Shown here: in pieces, positions 11,176-22,264 of the stretch
Layout of the letters: the number at the start of each line of letters is the position of its first letter
How positions within the stretch are numbered: the stretch's first letter is position 1
Source of the DNA: Sinonovacula constricta
Taxonomy: Eukaryota > Mollusca > Bivalvia > Cardiida > Solecurtidae
Length of the DNA stretch: 64,000 nt
Direction: 5' to 3'
Assembly (NCBI GenBank): GCA_007844125.1
Contig: CM017567.1
Location: 45,911,778-45,975,777 of the forward strand
Program-made: the position numbers and the translations under genes
The notes under the pieces: model-generated
Told to the model about the DNA's origin: nothing
Database searches by the model: none
The model's input: only the letters and a program-made list of their open reading frames with translations

Positions 11176-12760
11176 TGATTGAGAAATGTTGATGAATGTT
11201 ATTTTTTTTACAAAACTAGTGTCATCGTTAAAATATTAACATTCTTAATTTAATTTCTTTCAAATGAAATTAATCTTAAAAGAGATTCTATTTATGACAT
11301 TAGTTTTTGACAATAGCAGTAACTTATAAAATGAGTGTTGAAGCCCAGAGATACTTTTTTTATATGTTAGTGAAATAAACAAGACCATGCCCTGCACTGT
11401 TCTCAGTGCAGAATAAAACTATGTTAGCTGTGAATAACATTAACAAAATTTTTGCCAAAGTTATTTTTCAATTTCATCATTCGGGTAAACCTCTCTTATG
11501 TCATGCCTATTTGCAGCAGAAATCCCAAAAATGCTATTTATATTTTCTTAAATGAACATTGATAAAGATATTGGATTTATACTATCCAACCAATTTAGGT
11601 TGTGTTCAAAATCGTCTTTTCTTAGACTAAAATACAAGTTAATGAAGAATTATGCCCGAAATTTCCTTAAAAAGATATAAACAAACTGTTGGAAACCACT
11701 TTTAACAGACACAAAAATCAAAGTTGTTAAAATGGTAGTGGTATAGTTCCCTTGCTAAGGTTCTAGCAAATATTAGGGTACTTCCACAACTGGCTGGCCA
11801 GGTGTCAGGATAATGTGACTGGGTGTGGTATCATGCCAGATGTTCACAACATGCTATACACAATAAAAGTAGCACTATGTCAGCTTCAAGTGGAATCTGA
11901 GAATGATTTTGGTGGGACGATAAATCCAATAAACAAAAACACAAATCTAAGTAAAAAAGGGCCATAACTGTGCCAAACTGGTGGTAGGGTTACCTGCCTT
12001 GTCTAAATGGGTTCCGTTTTTATATAGTGAAGACTTGTAGTAAAGGTTTGAAATAAATATTTTTGACGATTTTTGAGCTATTTTCTTAAACAAAGAGGCT
12101 TCAGAAAGGCTGCCGCAAACATGGATGGGAGGGAGCATCATTTCTTCCTTAAATTTAAAGTAATGAATCTGTAATATTAAATAAAACTACATCAGGATCA
12201 TCTCCTGGCTTGGTGATATGAGATGAACATACTATAAAAATACAACAGGATTTTCCCAAGATTTGGTCATATGCGAGTAATATACTACTGTCTTGTACTG
12301 AAGTAAAAACGAACACGCTATTTTAAGATATGGTTTGTGTATCTTTCGTTACAACAAAAATTATGTTAGATTTATTTTCATTACTTTAGAAAGTTGTTTT
12401 AAATGTATTTCTCCAAATCATGGAAATGCAAAAACTAGCTTGTGTTTTTCTGGAGACAAGAATTGTTTTTGTTAGGTTAGTGGCTTTCAGTGTGATGTGA
12501 CTAGTGCAGTGAAGAGAAAAAATATAAAAGGGAGATAAGTGCAGACAACAATGCAATTAGACACTGTCGAGTTTTGTCCCCTGGTGGAAGAAAATTAGGT
12601 AAACTGCTTGGAGTTCGAAGATTATGTGGCAATTACTGGGCACACAATGAAAACGCATTTATTTTTATGAATTTAAAACATCAAAGCAAGTGGTGGGGGT
12701 CATTTGCCACATCGACGGTTGAAACAATGTTGGCAAATCAGTTTAAATCTAATATCTTAA
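11176..12760. repeat. Duplicated block X1 (direct copy of 14936-16450)
   Basis: Matches X2 along its length: 'AATAAACAAGACCATGCCCT', 'TATGTTAGCTGTGAATAACA', a SINE at the same place, 'GTAGGGTTACCTGCCTTGTC', 'ATGGGTTCCGTTTTT' and 'TTTGGTCATATGCGAGTAA'. X1 and X2 have the same orientation and flank gene A. It is non-coding. The segment near 11480-11600 also resembles the MITE-family block at 25215. Confidence 0.8.
11690..11945 (+). mobile_element. SINE family 1 body inside X1
   Basis: Carries the family-1 body (GACTGGGTGTGGTATCATG; GGTGGGACGATAAATCCAAT). The orthologous-position copy in X2 (15440-15680) shows that insertion preceded the duplication. Confidence 0.8.
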
Positions 12761-12838
12761 TACTTTGATAAATGTTCTTTTAGATCTAATGGAAACAGAA
12801 GAAACATAACACCCAAGTTATTTTGATTTCTTGACATA

Positions 12839-12844
12839 TTTTAT
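12839..12844 (-). terminator. Poly(A) signal of RhoGAP gene A
   Basis: AATAAA on the minus strand, about 200 bases beyond the stop. It is conserved in gene B and in the 11.0 kb remnant. Confidence 0.65.
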
Positions 12845-13047
12845 TCATTGGCCTCAATCATACATGAAAACATGCGTGTACAATTAGAATTAGTTCAGAA
12901 ATACACAAGAGACACAGGTTCTTTATATTCTATCTGGACACATATTTCTCACATTTACATAGCACATTTAGCGTGACAATACAATCTGGCAAAACAATAC
13001 ACAACAAGCACAAAGCACATTTGTGTAACATTTGAATAAACAGTGAC

Positions 13048-14499
13048 CTAAGAAAAATATGTTACATTTACATAGTCACAGTCATCCTTGTTAAAATCAT
13101 TTATTATAACAGCATTGTCATTTTTGGTCAGTGACCGTGCTACAGACTGACTCTTGACCAGATAAGGAGATGACCCCAAATCCACCACATGTACAGCTGG
13201 GCTGGCTGGGTGAGATGGTCGTCTGTCCGTCTGTGGTGTCTGGCCCACCTCAACACACACCTCAAGTCTCTTCATGAGCTCACCTAGCCTGGCCTCCGTG
13301 TTGTCCTCCCTAGTAGTCAACCCCTCATTGCCCTGGACATTCTCCTTTGTCAACTTAAAATGTTTCCTCAGATAATTTCCCAGGAGTTTACCATAGTTCA
13401 TAAGCCCTTTCTTTGTGACCTGTTCCATAATGTTCTGACCAGAATAAGTTTCAATATTCTCAACGTTCTTTTCACAGCTTTGACTTCCGTCAAGAGTTGG
13501 TCGTTGCTTTAGGATGTCCAATACATGGAGACCCAGAGATGTCGGGATGTTGAATAAACTGTGGACATTGTTGATAAGCAGAGTGACCAGGTGACTTGCT
13601 GATGGTAGAACTTGCTGCATTTGTTCTGGGGACAAGTTTCTATGGCATAGGAGGCCTGGAGCAAACACAACAGCAAGAGACTGGGCTGACATCTTGTTGC
13701 CTGGCTCCTCAGCTGCCTTGTGTAGTAAGTGCAGCAAATTTTGTAGCAGATGTGTTGTTTCCATGGGCAACAGCAGGAGGCTCAGCTGCAGGGCTTCCTT
13801 CTGTTGGCTGGTAATTGGTTGGATCTGCTGACTACAGTTGCTGCTGCTGTTAATGTTGCTGATAGCCTGGAACACCTGACAGAGTCTCTGGGACAATACT
13901 GGTTCTGGAAGCTCATTGAGGAACTGTTTTAAAACAGTGGCGATGTCATGCACAGTAAAGTTACCAGAACACATGTTCAACTTGCCACCTAACAAGACCA
14001 GATCTCGTAGAGCTTGTTGGCGGCTCACACTGCCTGTCTTTCTGAAGAGACCTTCTACCTTGAGGTTGTCTGGATGCTGCAGATGAGTGATGAACTTATT
14101 TAATTTGTTGGCAATATCCTTGGTCAGGCAAGCTGTTCCACTGATAGATTTAGATTCTTCTGATTTCTTCTTCAAGCCAGTCTTCTTCTTCAGGTCTTTG
14201 AAATTATGTCCTACCTGAGGTTTTATCATGACCTCTAGCTCCTTTAGGTCCATATTTAGACAACGAGCCAGTTGGTGGCTACAGGCTTCCTCAAACTGTC
14301 CAGGAAGCAGACATCTGAATGTGTACACTAATTTCACCAAAGGTTCCAGGTTGTCAGTCTTGTCCAGATCAGCTGTTGTCGTTGACATGCCATCTATAAC
14401 CGGAGACTCCTGATTAGTCAAACACTTGTGTGTCAGTCTCTTATACTTGTTGGCTGGCTCCACCCTGTGCTCCTCAGGCTTCTTGGGTGTACAAACCAT
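13048..14499 (-). CDS. ARHGAP19-like: RhoGAP protein A, ARHGAP19-like, intronless
   Basis: The 483-residue product should stimulate GTP hydrolysis by Rho-family GTPases. The RhoGAP domain spans about 125-320. It has the arginine finger in VEGLFRKTGS (Arg153), 'VLKQFLNELPEPVL' at 188-202 and 'NKMSAQSLAVVFAPGLL' at 268-284. 'QKEALQLSLLLLP' and the NKMSA block resemble ARHGAP19 more than other RhoGAPs I remember. The tail (330-483) has basic and Ser/Pro stretches and ends in DYVNVTYFS, where YVNV fits the Y-x-N motif bound by the Grb2 SH2 domain. There are no introns, although vertebrate ARHGAP19 has many, so an ancient retrocopy is possible. It is about 90% identical by eye to gene B, with 9 extra residues near the N-terminus. 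A TATA box lies 104 bases upstream. All key residues seem intact. Confidence 0.88.
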   Translation of the reverse strand: MVCTPKKPEEHRVEPANKYKRLTHKCLTNQESPVIDGMSTTTADLDKTDNLEPLVKLVYTFRCLLPGQFEEACSHQLARCLNMDLKELEVMIKPQVGHNFKDLKKKTGLKKKSEESKSISGTACLTKDIANKLNKFITHLQHPDNLKVEGLFRKTGSVSRQQALRDLVLLGGKLNMCSGNFTVHDIATVLKQFLNELPEPVLSQRLCQVFQAISNINSSSNCSQQIQPITSQQKEALQLSLLLLPMETTHLLQNLLHLLHKAAEEPGNKMSAQSLAVVFAPGLLCHRNLSPEQMQQVLPSASHLVTLLINNVHSLFNIPTSLGLHVLDILKQRPTLDGSQSCEKNVENIETYSGQNIMEQVTKKGLMNYGKLLGNYLRKHFKLTKENVQGNEGLTTREDNTEARLGELMKRLEVCVEVGQTPQTDRRPSHPASPAVHVVDLGSSPYLVKSQSVARSLTKNDNAVIINDFNKDDCDYVNVTYFS

Positions 14500-14602
14500 G
14501 CTGACAATATTCGTTTCAGTTGTTAAGTTTTCTTTTTCTTTTTGTGTGATTGCTCAATGTAGATCTTCAAACTGAAATGAAGTCCAGAGTCATCAGATTG
14601 TG

Positions 14603-14704
14603 TTTTATACTCTGATATGACCTTGGCATGGTTTAGTGATCATTCCTTATGTGCCCACTTAGCCACTTGAACCAATCAATTAAAGGTAATTGATTGGAAT
14701 CAAT
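14603..14704 (-). promoter_or_regulatory. Gene A promoter: TATA box and ATTGATT palindrome
   Basis: On the minus strand TATAAAA lies at 14609-14603. About 80 bases farther upstream is the dyad ATTGATT-CC-AATCAAT (14689-14704), which includes a CCAAT sequence. Both elements are at the same distances in gene B. Confidence 0.7.
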
Positions 14705-14929
14705 TAAAACAAAATTGAACAAGTTAAGATTAATTTACAAGACAATTGTGTCTGGAAGTGTGTCCAGTGGTGTGGAGATAATTGCCCACTAAGACTGGAC
14801 AGGAGGTTGGACAGACAGGGGTGGCTTAATTGGTGCCACACAGACTTAAGAGATGGCACATGCCTTAATTTGTTAATTATATCGTTCATTAGCATTATGA
14901 ATAAGAATTGACTTGTGATGCTTATTTGA

Positions 14930-16450
14930 GGATGTTAGAAATATACTTTTCAATAATTTGAGAAATGTTATTTTTTTACAAAATGTGTAATCATTGAAAT
15001 ATTGACATTCTGTATTTAATTTCTTTAATTCCTTTGACAATGGTAGTAACTTTAAAAACGAGGGTTGCAGCACAAAGATACATTGTTTTATATGTTAGTG
15101 AAATAAACAAGACCATGCCCTGCACTGTTCTATGTGCAGAATAGAACTATGTTAGCTGTGAATAACATTAACCAGCATATTGCCAAAGTTATTTTTGCGA
15201 TTTCATCATCCGGGTAATCTGCTCTTATGTCATGCCTATTTGTAGCAGAAATCTCAATAATGCTATTTATATTTTTTTTAAATGAACATTGATAGCGATT
15301 TTGGATTTGCACTATCCAACCAATTTAGACAGTGATCAAAATCGTCTTTACTTAGACTTAGGTACAAGTAAATATAGAAATTATGCCCGAAATTTCCCTA
15401 CACTGATATAAGCAAACTGCTGGAATCCCCTTTTATCAGACACAAAAATCAAAGTTGTTAAAATGGTAGTGGTATTGTTCCCTTGCTAAGGCTCAAGCAA
15501 ATATAAGGGTAGTTCCACCACTGGTTGGCTCGGTGTCAGGATAATGTGAATGGGTGTGGGGTATTATGCCAGGTGTTCACGGCATGTTGTACACAATGAA
15601 GGCAGCACTATGTCTGCTTCAAGCGGAATCCGAGGATAATGTTGGTGGGACGATTAACCCAAAAAACAAAACAAACCAAAATCTAAGTCGAAGAAAGGGG
15701 CATAACTTGCCAAACTGGTCGTAGGGTTACCTGCCTTGTCTAAATGGGTTCCGTTTTTTTATATAGTGAAGACATGTAGTAAAGGTTTGATGTAAACATT
15801 TTTGACAATTTTCGAGCAATGTACTAAAACAAGAAAGGTTCAGAAACGCTACCGCGAACACGGATGGGAGGGAGTATCATTTCTCCCTTAATTTAATGTT
15901 AAGAATCAGTGATATAAAATAAAACTACATCAGGGTTATCTCCAGTCTTGGTGATATGACAGCAACATACTATAAAAATACATCAGGATTAGCGCAAGAT
16001 TTGGTCATATGCGAGTAACATACTACTAAAGTAAACAGTCGCACTATTTTAAAATACGGTTTGTGTATCTTTCGTTATAACAAAAAATTAAGTTATATTT
16101 ATTTTAATTACTATAGAAAGTTGTTTTGACTGTATTTCTTCAAATCACGGAAATGCCAAGACTAGCCTTTTTTTGCTGGAGACACGAATTATCTTTAATT
16201 GTTAGGTTAGTGGCTTCCAGTGTGAAGTGACTAATGCAGTGAAGAGAAAAATTATAGAAAGAAGATAAGTTCAGACAACAATGCAATTTGACAAGTTTGA
16301 GTTATGTCCCCTCGTGGAAGAAACTTGGGAAAACTTCTTGTAGTTCGAAGATTATATGGCAGTTACTGGGCACACAAAGAAAACGCGTTTGTTTTTATAA
16401 AGTTAATACATCAAAGCAAGGGGGTGGGGGTCTATTGGCAACATAGACTG
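14930..16450. repeat. Duplicated block X2 (direct copy of X1)
   Basis: See X1. It starts in the 5' flank of gene A and ends near 16450, where similarity stops. It is non-coding and fills much of the spacer between genes A and B. Confidence 0.8.
15440..15680 (+). mobile_element. SINE family 1 body inside X2
   Basis: Family-1 body: GTTCCACCACTGGTTGGC, ATGGGTGTGGGGTATTATG and GTTGGTGGGACGATTAACC. Same position as the copy in X1. Confidence 0.8.
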
Positions 16451-17930
16451 GGTCACTACATGCAGTAAATACACTGGAAATAGCAAATTCTTGACATCTT
16501 TGGACAGATGAAGCTTGGGATTCATCTTCTGGTTAATAGGCTTAATGCTTAATGTAAATTTATTTTATTTAAACATTCAAATTCTTTTATATTTGGTGGT
16601 TGATGATATAACATGTAAATACTGTATCAGGAAAATTTGGTGGTATTGCCATGGGGTTGACAGGGTCAATGTCAGCTGTTACTGAAACAGGGTTTCTTCA
16701 TTTCTGTCAGATAACTTAATTTAGGATTAAAATATTATTGCAAAATTTTATATACAGGCACCTTTTTGAAAGGGAAAGACTGAGCATGATATTGAAGTTA
16801 AAGAAACAATAAATTAATTTAGCAATACTTATCTGGATACTGATCTAAAATAATTAGACTGTCTATCAGTTTTTAAAAAGATCTGATTATCTTGAAAAGA
16901 AATGATCTAAATGACAGTGTTTGGCCGGTATTTTAACTGGCTTCACAGCCTACATATCTTTTCAAATTCAAATACTACCATTTTATTGCTCATAAATTAG
17001 TTCAACTTGAACAATTCAGTTAGTGTGTAATGTGTGGTTAAAATAACATGACAATCTTGTGTATCGGATAATATATTATTATGATTAAATATCATTCCGC
17101 GGCTAGAATGAATAATTTTCAACAAAACCTAACCCTTACGAAAATTAAATACCTCATGTAATAATTTCAAACAGCTCATTAAATCTATTTGAAGTAACCA
17201 GAAACCTAACTGTTTTATTATGCTTTGCAACAGCAAACAGAAAATGAAAATGATATAAAAAACAAATTCTAAGCAGCGGTAATACATATTAACGGTTCTT
17301 TCACTTCCAATGCATTAAAATCTTAGCGGGCCTCAAATCAGTCACAAACAACCTGTCCTGCTAGCGGCTTTAAGGTAGAGTGACTCTAATGCTGCACCTC
17401 CAATTGAAGAGTATCACAATTAGGGTTAAAGTGCTTCAATTTCGGGGTTGGGGGTTCGAATCCCGGTATGGGCACGCAAGGTCAACTTACCTTCTATTTT
17501 TTTCACTTTGACATTTTCTTTCTGCATCACTCTACCAAATGTAGAATAAAACATGTTTAGCTTTTAATTTTTCTGTTGTAAATGAATTTTAATTGAATTA
17601 TGTTTGCTAAATTCGATTACAAATTTATAACCTGATAAATTCAATGTAAAAACATGTAAAAACATGTAATGGTGTAGTGAACTTAATTTATATTTTGCAA
17701 CATATATATATATATTCTGTATATTGTCTATTACACTTGCGTTGCCTTAAAAAGAACTTTGTCTTCAAGGTAATCATTGAATGTGTACATGTATCTCCAC
17801 AACAAGACCTTGAAAATGGTGTTAAATAGTCCACAAACTTTATTATCGTCATATAAACATATAAGCACAATTGTTCAATCTCCGTGTCATTTCATTTATA
17901 GGAAACTAAAAGATAAAGCGATAAAATTAT
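16451..17930. other. Spacer between RhoGAP A and B; tRNA-like B box at 17450
   Basis: No gene is recognised. GGTTCGAATCCCGG at about 17453-17466 looks like a B box from a degraded tRNA-derived element, but no acceptor stem or A box is convincing. Confidence 0.4.
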
Positions 17931-17934
17931 TTAT

Positions 17935-18060
17935 TTTGAAAATTAGGGTCCCTAACTGTGTATATATATATCTATTATTTACTTCGATAAAGTTGAATGG
18001 ATCTTGATTCATAACATACCCCCACAAAAATTTTCTAGATCCTCCACTGAGTATTGTGTT
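17935..18060. repeat. Dispersed repeat, family D (copy 2)
   Basis: Shares TATATATATAT, 'ATTTACTTCGATAAAGTTGA', 'ATGGATCTTGATTCATAAC' and 'ACCCCCAC' with 21050-21125. Confidence 0.5.
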
Positions 18061-18142
18061 ACTCAAATATCACCAATAATAGGAATATATGACAAAGTCT
18101 TGAGATGATCCTGACGTACTACATTGTTAGCGTAACTTGTCG

Positions 18143-18255
18143 AAGAATACAACAGAAATATATTGTCCTGAAGAATACAACAGAAATATATTGTCCTGAA
18201 GAATACAACAGAAATATATTGTCCTAAAGAATACAACAGAAATATATTGTCCTGA
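18143..18255. repeat. 28-bp tandem repeat, 4 copies
   Basis: The unit GAAGAATACAACAGAAATAT plus ATTGTCCT is repeated four times almost without change. Confidence 0.9.
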
Positions 18256-18589
18256 CTGAGCCTCTCGTAGGCGTCCGTGTGTTTTTTCATTGCTTTATAT
18301 ATTATTGTTTTTTGTTTGTTTTATTGTTGTTTTTGTTTTGTTATTTATTATTTATTTTGTTATTTAAATTTTATTGTTTATTTATTTATTTGTTGAGGTC
18401 CCGTTTTCGAAAATCGTCAAAATTTTTCTTCAGAATTGGATCAAAAGTGGACCCCATTTCGACAAGGTACATTTAAGTATTCCTAAAATTCATTTTGGCA
18501 CGGTTATGTCCTCTTTTCGTTTTGTTTTTGTTTTTCATTTCACAGATAATAAGATTTCCCAATTAAATTATTGCGATGTTCATGGTTTT

Positions 18590-18925
18590 GATATAATAAC
18601 ATTAGCATCACAAGTCACTGCTTAGTAATAATGCTAATAAGGGATATGATTAACTAAATTACGGCTTTGTACCCCCACTTAAGTCTGTGTGGCACCAATT
18701 AAGCCACCCCTGTCTGCCCCATCTCCTGTCCAGTCTCACTGGGCAATTATCTCCACACCACTGGACACACTTCCAGACAAAATTATCTTGTAAATTAATT
18801 TAAACTTGTTCAGTTGTGTTTTAATTGATTCCAATCAATTACCTTTAATTAATTGGTTCAAGTGGTTAAGTGGGAACATAAGGAATGATCACTGAACCAT
18901 GCCAAGGTCATATCAGAGTATAAAA
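18590..18925 (+). promoter_or_regulatory. Gene B promoter region with TATA box and ATTGATT palindrome
   Basis: The palindrome ATTGATTCCAATCAAT is at 18824-18839 and TATAAAA at 18919-18925, 103 bases before the ATG. Similarity to the gene A 5' flank starts near 18600 (AGCATCACAAGTCA) and runs into the CDS. Promoter and gene were therefore duplicated together. Confidence 0.7.
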
Positions 18926-19027
18926 CCCAATCTGATGACTTTTGACTTCACTTCAGTTTGAAGATCTACATTGAGCAATCACAAAAAAGAAATCTAAATC
19001 TTAACAACTGAAACGAATATTGTCAGC

Positions 19028-20452
19028 ATGGTTTGTACACCCAAGAAGCCCGAGGAGCACAGGGTGGAGCCAGCCAACAAGTATAAGAGACTGACAAACG
19101 CGGTTCTAGATGGCATGTCGACGACAACAGCTGATCTAGACAAGACTGACAACCTGGAACCTTTGGTGAAATTAGTGAACACGTTCAGATGCCTGCTTCC
19201 TGGGCAGTTTGAGGAAGCATGTAGCCACCAACTGGCTCGGTGTCTAAATATGGACCTAAATCAGCTAGAGGTCATGATAAAACCTCAGGTAGGACATAAT
19301 GTCAAAGACTTGAAGAAGAAGACAGACTTAAAAAAGAACTTAGAATCTAAATCTGCCAGTGGAGCAGTTTGCCTGACCAAGGACATTGCCAACAAATTAA
19401 ACAAGCTCATCACCCATCTGCAGCATCCAGATAACCTAAAGGTAGAAGGTCTCTTCAGAAAGACAGGCAGTGTGAGCCGCCAACAAGCTCTACGAGATCT
19501 GGTCTTGTTGGGTGGCAAGTTGAACCTGTGCTCTGGCAACTTTACTGTGCATGACATCGCCACTGTTTTAAAACAGTTCCTCAATGAGCTTCCAGAACCA
19601 GTAATGTCCCGGAGACTCTGTCAGGTGTTCCAGGCTATCAGCAACATTACCAGCAGTAGCAACTGTGGGCAGCAGATCCAACCAATTACCAGCCAACAGA
19701 AGGAAGCCCTGCAGCTGAGCCTGCTGCTGTTGCCCATGGAAACAACACATCTGCTACATAATTTGCTGCACTTACTACACAAGGCAGCTGAGGAGCCAGG
19801 CAACAAGATGTCAGCCCAGTCTCTTGCTGTTGTGTTTGCTCCAGGCCTCCTATGCCCTAGAAACTTGTCCCCAGAACAAATGCAGCAAGTTCTACCATCA
19901 GCAAGTCACCTGATCACTCTGCTTATCAACAATGTCCACAGTTTATTCAACATCCCGACATCTCTGTGTCTCCATGTTGCGGACATCCTGAAGCAAAGAC
20001 CGACCCTTGATGGAAGTCAATGCCGTGAAAACAGCTCTCAGAAAATTGAAACTTATTCTGGTGAGAACATTCAGGAAAAGGTGACCAAGAAAGGGTTTAT
20101 GAACTATGGTAAACTCCTGGGAAATTATCTGAGGAAACATTTTAAGTTGACAAAGGAGAAGGTGCAGGGCAACGAGGGGTTGACTTCTAGGGAGGACGAT
20201 ACTGAGGCCAGGCTGGGTGAGCTCATGAAGAGACTTGAAGTGTGTATTGAGGTGGGCCAGACACCACACACGGACAGACGAGCATCTCACCCAGCCAGCC
20301 CAGCTGTACATGTGGTGGATTTGGGGTCATCTCCTTATATGGTCAAGAGTCAGTCTGTGGAAAGGCCACTGTCCAAAGCTGACAATGCTGTTATAATAAA
20401 TGACTTTTACAAGGATGACCGTGACTATGTAAATGTAAAATATTTTTCTTAG
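19028..20452 (+). CDS. ARHGAP19-like: RhoGAP protein B, ARHGAP19-like, intronless
   Basis: The 474-residue product is a paralogue of gene A in opposite orientation, with the two promoters facing each other across about 4.5 kb. The RhoGAP domain covers about 116-311, with arginine finger Arg144 in GLFRKTGS. 'FLNELPEP' and 'NKMSAQSLAVVFAPGLL' are kept. Compared with A it lacks an 8-residue stretch after KYKRLT and one lysine near residue 105. The other differences are scattered substitutions and the frame is open throughout, so both copies look functional. It ends DYVNVKYFS, keeping the Y-x-N motif. The role is inferred: a GTPase-activating protein for Rho, in the cytoplasm or at the cortex. 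The ARHGAP19 assignment rests on domain motifs; ARHGAP11-like is the main alternative and fits less well. Confidence 0.88.
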   Translation: MVCTPKKPEEHRVEPANKYKRLTNAVLDGMSTTTADLDKTDNLEPLVKLVNTFRCLLPGQFEEACSHQLARCLNMDLNQLEVMIKPQVGHNVKDLKKKTDLKKNLESKSASGAVCLTKDIANKLNKLITHLQHPDNLKVEGLFRKTGSVSRQQALRDLVLLGGKLNLCSGNFTVHDIATVLKQFLNELPEPVMSRRLCQVFQAISNITSSSNCGQQIQPITSQQKEALQLSLLLLPMETTHLLHNLLHLLHKAAEEPGNKMSAQSLAVVFAPGLLCPRNLSPEQMQQVLPSASHLITLLINNVHSLFNIPTSLCLHVADILKQRPTLDGSQCRENSSQKIETYSGENIQEKVTKKGFMNYGKLLGNYLRKHFKLTKEKVQGNEGLTSREDDTEARLGELMKRLEVCIEVGQTPHTDRRASHPASPAVHVVDLGSSPYMVKSQSVERPLSKADNAVIINDFYKDDRDYVNVKYFS

Positions 20453-20650
20453 GTCACTGTTTATTCAAATGTTACACAAATGTGCTTTGTGCTTGTTATG
20501 TATTGTTTTGCCAGATTGTATTTGTCACTCTAAATGTGCTATGTAAATATGAGAAATATGTGTTCAGACAGAATTTTCAGAATCTGTGTCTGTTGTTGTA
20601 TTTCTGAACTGATTCTAATTGTACACACGTCTGTTTTCATGAATGAGTTT

Positions 20651-20660
20651 AATAAATAAA
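20651..20660 (+). terminator. Poly(A) signals of RhoGAP gene B
   Basis: Overlapping AATAAA hexamers about 200 bases after the stop, at the position conserved with gene A. Confidence 0.7.
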
Positions 20661-20878
20661 ATATATCAACTAATCAAAATGACTTATAGTTCTCCCTTTT
20701 CTCCTAAAAGAATGTCATTTTGCTTTTATAAATCAACAGTTGCTGCTACTTCAATTTTAAAATAAAATAAACAAAATTGATCAACATTTGGTTAGAATTA
20801 TTTATTTTTATTTACTCTTAACAGCCATTAGATTTTAATATTTTTAATTTCATTTCTACAGACACTATGAATCAGACA

Positions 20879-21150
20879 AGTGTGTGTGTGCGTGTGTGTG
20901 TGTGTGTGAGGGGGGGGGGGGGCGATGTTCTCACTACCACAACCAACAACAACCAGGTAAAAGAGTACGAGTTGTAAAACACATACATGTAAACTTAAAA
21001 AAATACTAAAAAAAATGTCTGTTGACTGCTAAGGTCGAAGTAAGGGCCCCTTATTAGGTATATATATATATAATATTTACTGCGATAAAGTTTAATGGAT
21101 CTTGATTTATAACCCACCCCCACCCCCCACCCAACCACCCACCCCCCATG
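20879..21150. repeat. (GT)n, poly-G and dispersed repeat family D (copy 3)
   Basis: (GT)n at 20879-20908 and a G run at 20911-20922 lead into a family D copy: 'CCAGGTAAAAGAGTACGAGT', 'TGCTAAGGTCGAAGTAAGGG' and a CCCCACCC-rich end. Confidence 0.6.
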
Positions 21151-21730
21151 GAAGCAATATATTTCATTATTGATTTTCATATAATACTTATGAATTTAGA
21201 CATTTAAGTATATGTATAAGTAAAAGCAAGAAGTACAATAAAACATTTGTATTCCGCCATGTTATATAAACCTTTATAAAATATGTACACCTAATACACG
21301 TTACAGAAGACTTAGATTATAACTACAGTGGTAGTTAGATGATCCCACGAAACGTTTAATCAGGATGACAACACGTGCACAGCACGTTTATAGTATTTTC
21401 TTGTTCTATTTTGTTATATTAACTTATTGTCCTACATATTCTCAAAATATTTGGCATCAAAACGAATACCATCTCAAACACAGACGCACCGCGTTATAAA
21501 ACAATGTTTATCTTACTACTACACATTGAGATTTGAATGTTTCCTTATCGGAACTATTTTTACCGGCGTATTAGACGTTGTAAGTTGGCTCATAGCTCAT
21601 TCCATTGTTTTGATTTCAAGTTTTACCGTTGAAAAGTGGTTGCTGAAGCTAGCTTAATAAGGTCAAACTATAAATAAAACATCAGTGGAGTCTGTTGTTT
21701 GAGGGAATCAGCATCCCACATGTGTTAATA
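21151..21730. other. Non-coding stretch
   Basis: No supported gene. The short open frame at 21427-21657 has no recognisable domain or splice context. Confidence 0.35.
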
Positions 21731-22264
21731 GCCAACACTAAATGGTCAGTTATCTACTCGCCAACACTAAATGGTCAGTTATCTGCTCGCCAACACTATA
21801 TGGTCAGTTATCTGCTCGCCAACACTAAATGGTCAGTTATCTGCTCGCCAACACTATATGGTCAGTTATCTGCTCGCCAACACTATATGGTCAGTTATCT
21901 GCTCGCCAACACTATATGGTCAGTTATCTGCTCGCCAACACTATATGGTCAGTTATCTACTCGCCAACACTATATGGTCAGTTATCTGCTCGCCAACACT
22001 AAATGGTCAGTTATCTGCTCGCCAACACTATATGGTCAGTTATCTGCTCGCCAACACTATATGGTCAGTTATCTGCTCGCCAACACTATATGGTCAGTTA
22101 TCTGCTCGCCAACACTATATGGTCAGTTATCTGCTCGCCAGCACTATATGGTCAGTTATCTGCTCGCCAACACTAAATGGTCACACTAAATGGTCAGTTA
22201 TCTGCTCGCCAACACTAAATGGTCAGTTATCTACTCGCCAACACTAAATGGTCAGTTATCTACT
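21731..22264. repeat. 29-bp minisatellite, about 18 copies
   Basis: The unit GCCAACACTATATGGTCAGT plus TATCTGCTC differs mainly at TATA/AAA after ACAC and at TGCTC/TACTC. One unit near 22178-22195 is truncated. Because 29 is not a multiple of 3, the long open frames here repeat every 29 residues and are not evidence of a protein. Confidence 0.95.

Noticed and set aside
13596..13932. ORFs antisense to RhoGAP A, and those antisense to B (19285-20311)
   Set aside because: Shadow frames of conserved coding sequence; no independent features.
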